A DNA stretch of 64,000 bases from Diospyros lotus (Eukaryota > Streptophyta > Magnoliopsida > Ericales > Ebenaceae), in the NCBI RefSeq assembly GCF_014633365.1, contig NC_068351.1, positions 18,713,366 to 18,777,365 on the forward strand, read 5' to 3'. Made by a program: the position numbers and the translations under genes. Positions 60,826-64,000 of the stretch are shown here, piece by piece. The notes below the pieces were generated by a model. It made no database searches, was not told where the DNA came from, and saw nothing but the letters and a program-made list of their open reading frames with translations. How positions within the stretch are numbered: the first letter of the stretch is position 1; each line of letters opens with the position of its first letter.

Positions 60826-62160
60826 AGAATAGTGCTAAACAGTAGCGCTACAGTACTCGCTACAGTACTCACTACAGTAACTAGCAATAATGTGGGAGCT
60901 TCAATTTTGTCTTCTAGTGGCCTTGATTGGCATGATAAAGGCTACGAATGGATAGCTTCCTTGACTTTTTTGCAAGACAAATAGTAACTTATCTTTGGCA
61001 TGCCACTTTTCTACACAATTGATAAGGCTGCAGATAAAGATGAAGATTCCTACTGATAAGACTGATCTCTTTGACAAAATAGCCAAAGCTTCTAATAAGG
61101 CTGATAGGATTCGAGCTGATCTGCATCGGACATGTGTGCTGATCTGCATCGAACAGTCTATAGATCTGATGGTGATTATCTGATTGTTGATCTTCAAGAT
61201 AAGAAAAAACCTGCATTAGATCTGATAGAGATTAGAAACCCAAGTTGCCAAACCAAGTATTTGGATCATCCGGATCATAGTCTGGAGCTTGAGTTTCTTC
61301 ATCATCTGTATCTGATTTGCATGTTACGGATTTTGTCTGCTCCTAGATTTCTGATAGAATTTTAACAAATTCATCTGGAGTCTTGGCCTGGGCCATGTGA
61401 GCCATTAACTGATGTTTAAGCATGCCGAGCTCTTGATTAGTCCCTGATTTATTTCCTTTGTTCCAAAACTTAGGATTACAATGGAACCACTTTGAGACTA
61501 CTGATTTGCTAGTTCTGGATGTATCAAAATTATCCCACAATTTTACCTTGATCTGGCATGTCAGCCATTTTCTGGTGTTGATGATAAGAACAACTGATGC
61601 TGATGGTAATACTGATATAGTGAAATCGAATGCTATTATCCATGAAATATTAAATTGCCTGTAATAGTAAAATAATATTGGATAATTACTCCATGGTATA
61701 GGCAGTAAGGCTTCATTCTAGAAGAACTAATAGGCCGCCTAGGCATCTGATGGTAAAATATCTGATGTAGGTCCAAACTTTTCCCACCAATCTAGGGTAG
61801 GAGGATTAAAGGTTTTATCAAAGTAGAAGACCCAAGATCAATTCTGATTTTTATTTTATCGGAACAAGAGATTAGTCTAGGCAGTAACATAATCCCAATA
61901 GGCATATTTTGCTGAATCGAGATTATTGGAAAATCCCTTGGTTGCTGATGGGTTAATTCTCTAGTCTGATAAAGTTAACACCCTACAGATCTTAACCTTC
62001 ATGAAGACAACTTCATTAGGTTTATTTCTGTCCATGACGGTAGAGATGTTAATGGACTTGGTATCTGTGAGGATATCTTCATAAAACCGATAGGAGGGTA
62101 AATTGGGTGAAGCTTGGTAATTGTCAGGGTTAATGATGGTTTTGGCTAGTTTAATTGGTA
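60826..62160 (-). pseudogene. Inverted copy of the pararetrovirus ORF
   Basis: On the minus strand 62160-61541 corresponds to 53098-53761, and 61540-60826 to 59098-59733, without the copia element. This shows the undisturbed state of the insertion site (SKSVVSKWFHCNPKFWNKGN). Stops remain, so it is not functional. A short CGCTACAGTACT triplication (60843-60880) is present only in this copy. Confidence 0.7.
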
Positions 62161-62985
62161 GTTGAGGCCCGATTGAGGTGGATTAACCCAATCCTCACGA
62201 CCTCTTCTTGTCATAGTTTCAACCTCATCCTCCTGTTCTACTTCAATTTCAGATGTCCCATTTCCCTGGTTCACCCTCTCATTATGTAAAATCAGCTCTG
62301 TTCTAGTTTTAGGGGGAAAGTCAGGGGCCATTCTTACTTGATTTTGTTGGGTAAACATCAACATGAACTGTTGAAGTTGGTTTCCCATCTCTTCCCTCAT
62401 CTGATTTAGTCTGCCTTCTAGCCTCCGCTCTAGTCCGCCTATCGCATCATAGTTCTTCTCAGTGCCCCGTTCCGATTGGTTCACCCGGTTATAGAACTCC
62501 CCCATGGCCGAATTAACTGCTAGAGTTGTGACTCCATATTCTTCATACAAGTCCCCTCGGCCATCTCTCACGTCTACCAAATGTCACTACCAAATGTCAC
62601 TGCTATGTTGTGACAGTAGCAACTCTTCTAATTCAGTGTGAATTAAAAGGGTGTATTGGAGAACAATGAAGAAGAATGGAGGGAGAATGAAGAAGGGGGA
62701 AAGAGAGAAAGATAAGAGAGAAAAATTTGAGAGAAGAAGAGATCAGATTTCTTGATTGATTCTTGATAGATTCTTACTGTAGGATTCAAGAGCTTATATA
62801 GTTTGCTCTATGGGTGCTACCACAGCAAATCACCTCTCCTATAACCAACTATTTTGTCCTATTCTAGTCACCTTTACACCTGACAATACTAGCTAACAAA
62901 CTACCCAGCTGGAAAAGAAAAATACAATTAAAAGCAGTAAAAGAATTTAGCAATACAATAAATAGCAACAAAACCAGCAGCAAAA
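62161..62985 (-). mobile_element. Ty3/gypsy 5' LTR and start of gag, truncated
   Basis: The frame 62580-62146 encodes 144 residues, with AMGEFYNRVNQSERGTE and GLERRLEGRLNQMREEMGNQ, then QQNQVRMAPDFPPK. This resembles the N-terminal gag of plant gypsy elements. Upstream on the minus strand, 62985-62595 matches the solo LTR at 41641-42049 (shared CAAACTATATAAGCT and CTGTCACAACATA.C.GTGACA end). gag stops where the inverted pararetrovirus arm begins at about 62160, so the pararetrovirus cluster and this element are joined there. Confidence 0.65.
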
Positions 62986-62989
62986 TTCA

Positions 62990-63690
62990 GTCTCCTTTAC
63001 GTCCCATGATAGATACTTGGTTGAATTGTTCAATTCTTTATTTTGTTTATCATATATGCTTTGTTAACTTTATTCTATGCTTAATGCTTGCAATTGTTTG
63101 GCCATCAATTATTTGATTTGAGATTCTTGGGAAAGATAATTAATGAATATATACCATATGTGCGCGTGCAATCAATGAATATATATAAGTGGTGCAAGCT
63201 TGTATGTTCATTAATTTGAATGTTTAATTTTAGTGAGTTCTTTTAATATTGATTCACATAGGAATATAGAGGATTAAATTAATTGAATATACTTTCAATC
63301 CTTGGAAGAGATTGGTGAATACCTTAGTGCATTCAATTGACAATAGCTTGTGATATAACCTAATCAAGATTGAACCAATTTATCAAGTGGATTTGCTAGG
63401 TGAAATTAATTGCCCTAGACCTTTAAACCATTGAATTTACTTAACCTTAATTTGACTAGGTTAGATAATTAGGTTTTTGCTTTAATTTTGTTAGTTTCAA
63501 TTCACTCCTAATCTAATAATTAGGTTTTAGTTTATTTTTAATCAGTTGTTCAAATAAAGTTAATCCTAGATAATTTTAGTACTTAATAAGATTATTACAA
63601 ATCCTCTTGGGAACGATACTCTTACTCATTCACCATACAACTTGTTGACTGTGTATACTTGCACATTTTTGTGTGTTGCATATCCCACAA
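62990..63690 (+). mobile_element. LTR-like end, possibly Athila-type gypsy
   Basis: AT-rich sequence with repeated AATTAGGTTTT and CTAATC words leads to CCTCTTGGGAACGATACTC and then GTATACTTGCACATTTT. In my experience this resembles the end of Athila-type LTRs just before their internal region. No gag follows and boundaries are not defined. Confidence 0.35.
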
Positions 63691-63705
63691 CAATGGCTGA
63701 TACCA

Positions 63706-64000
63706 TGTGAAATGATATAAAGAATAGAGAGAAAAGATGAGAGGACAAGAGAGATTGGAGGGGAAAACTCATTCAATTCTATTAAGCTACAGTTACAAGC
63801 ATTTATATTAAAACACTATAACTGCTAAGTACAAGTTACCTAAGCTAGGTAAAAGGTACAACTAATATAGTCGACGAGATTCATAAGACATGTCTAAGAT
63901 TATTCAAAAATACAAGGAGATCCAATAAACACATGTGAAGAGAGTGAATGAAATGGAACAAATTTGTAGCAAAAGAGATAGCGTAAGACCAAAAGAAACT
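63706..64000 (-). mobile_element. LTR-like piece, right member of a pair
   Basis: It starts TGTGAAATGATATAAAG right after GGCTGATACCA (reverse complement of a tRNA-Met-type primer site) and matches 49077-49245 over about 165 bp. It continues past the window edge or ends before 64000; no further feature is recognised after 63880. Confidence 0.45.

Noticed and set aside
59367..61365. Mirror-image frames at 59367-59682 and 60901-61365
   Set aside because: They arise from the two arms of the inverted repeat and are partly antisense; only the orientation continuing the pararetrovirus ORF is kept.
1..64000. tRNA, rRNA, snRNA or miRNA genes
   Set aside because: Only tRNA-derived SINEs and a 5S-derived segment in an LTR were seen; no complete RNA gene could be supported by eye.

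Overview
The window is plant nuclear DNA, most likely from a dicot. It has intron-split genes with GT/AG borders, polypyrimidine-rich UTRs, AU-type SINEs, and many Ty1/copia and Ty3/gypsy LTR retrotransposons. It also carries remnants of a Caulimoviridae-like pararetrovirus. The species cannot be named from the sequence.

Two host genes can be supported, both on the minus strand. At the left edge (5359 down to 2280) are the first three exons of a monoacylglycerol-lipase-like alpha/beta hydrolase; the exons for the catalytic nucleophile are not found in the remaining 2.3 kb. In the middle (48582 down to 39999) are eight consecutive exons of the PIG-L GlcNAc-PI de-N-acetylase gene, from just after the missing HPDDE exon to the stop codon. 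Its introns are packed with transposons. If the first exon lies further right, the whole 48.6-64 kb retroelement and pararetrovirus cluster is one giant first intron.

Almost everything else is mobile DNA, much of it nested. From 7.3 to 17.2 kb lies a decayed minus-strand gypsy element (LTR, tandem-repeat-rich interior, gag). It is interrupted by a 512-bp solo LTR (target duplication CTTTG) and a 2.7-kb TG...CA element (ACTTT). From 17.1 to about 37.7 kb lies a second decayed gypsy element. It is split by an 8.55-kb plus-strand copia element (18760-27312), which itself holds a 2.36-kb TG...CA element with a 31-bp minisatellite, and by a 2.06-kb solo LTR (27557-29616, TCTTT). A tract of LTR-like pieces lies between its protease and gag remnants. 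At 37.7 kb is a solo LTR resembling Cassandra, with a 5S-rRNA-derived segment.

Between 49.2 and 62.2 kb are at least three partial pararetrovirus copies in mixed orientation, forming a 1.3-kb inverted repeat. A nearly complete 5.3-kb copia element (53762-59092, target duplication GTCTT) is inserted in one arm. The right end (62.1-64 kb) holds a gypsy 5' LTR plus gag start and further LTR ends.

At least five LTR-like units, three of them clearly different families, carry clusters of the palindrome GTCGAC and near variants. This shared signature is not explained by the ordinary annotation.
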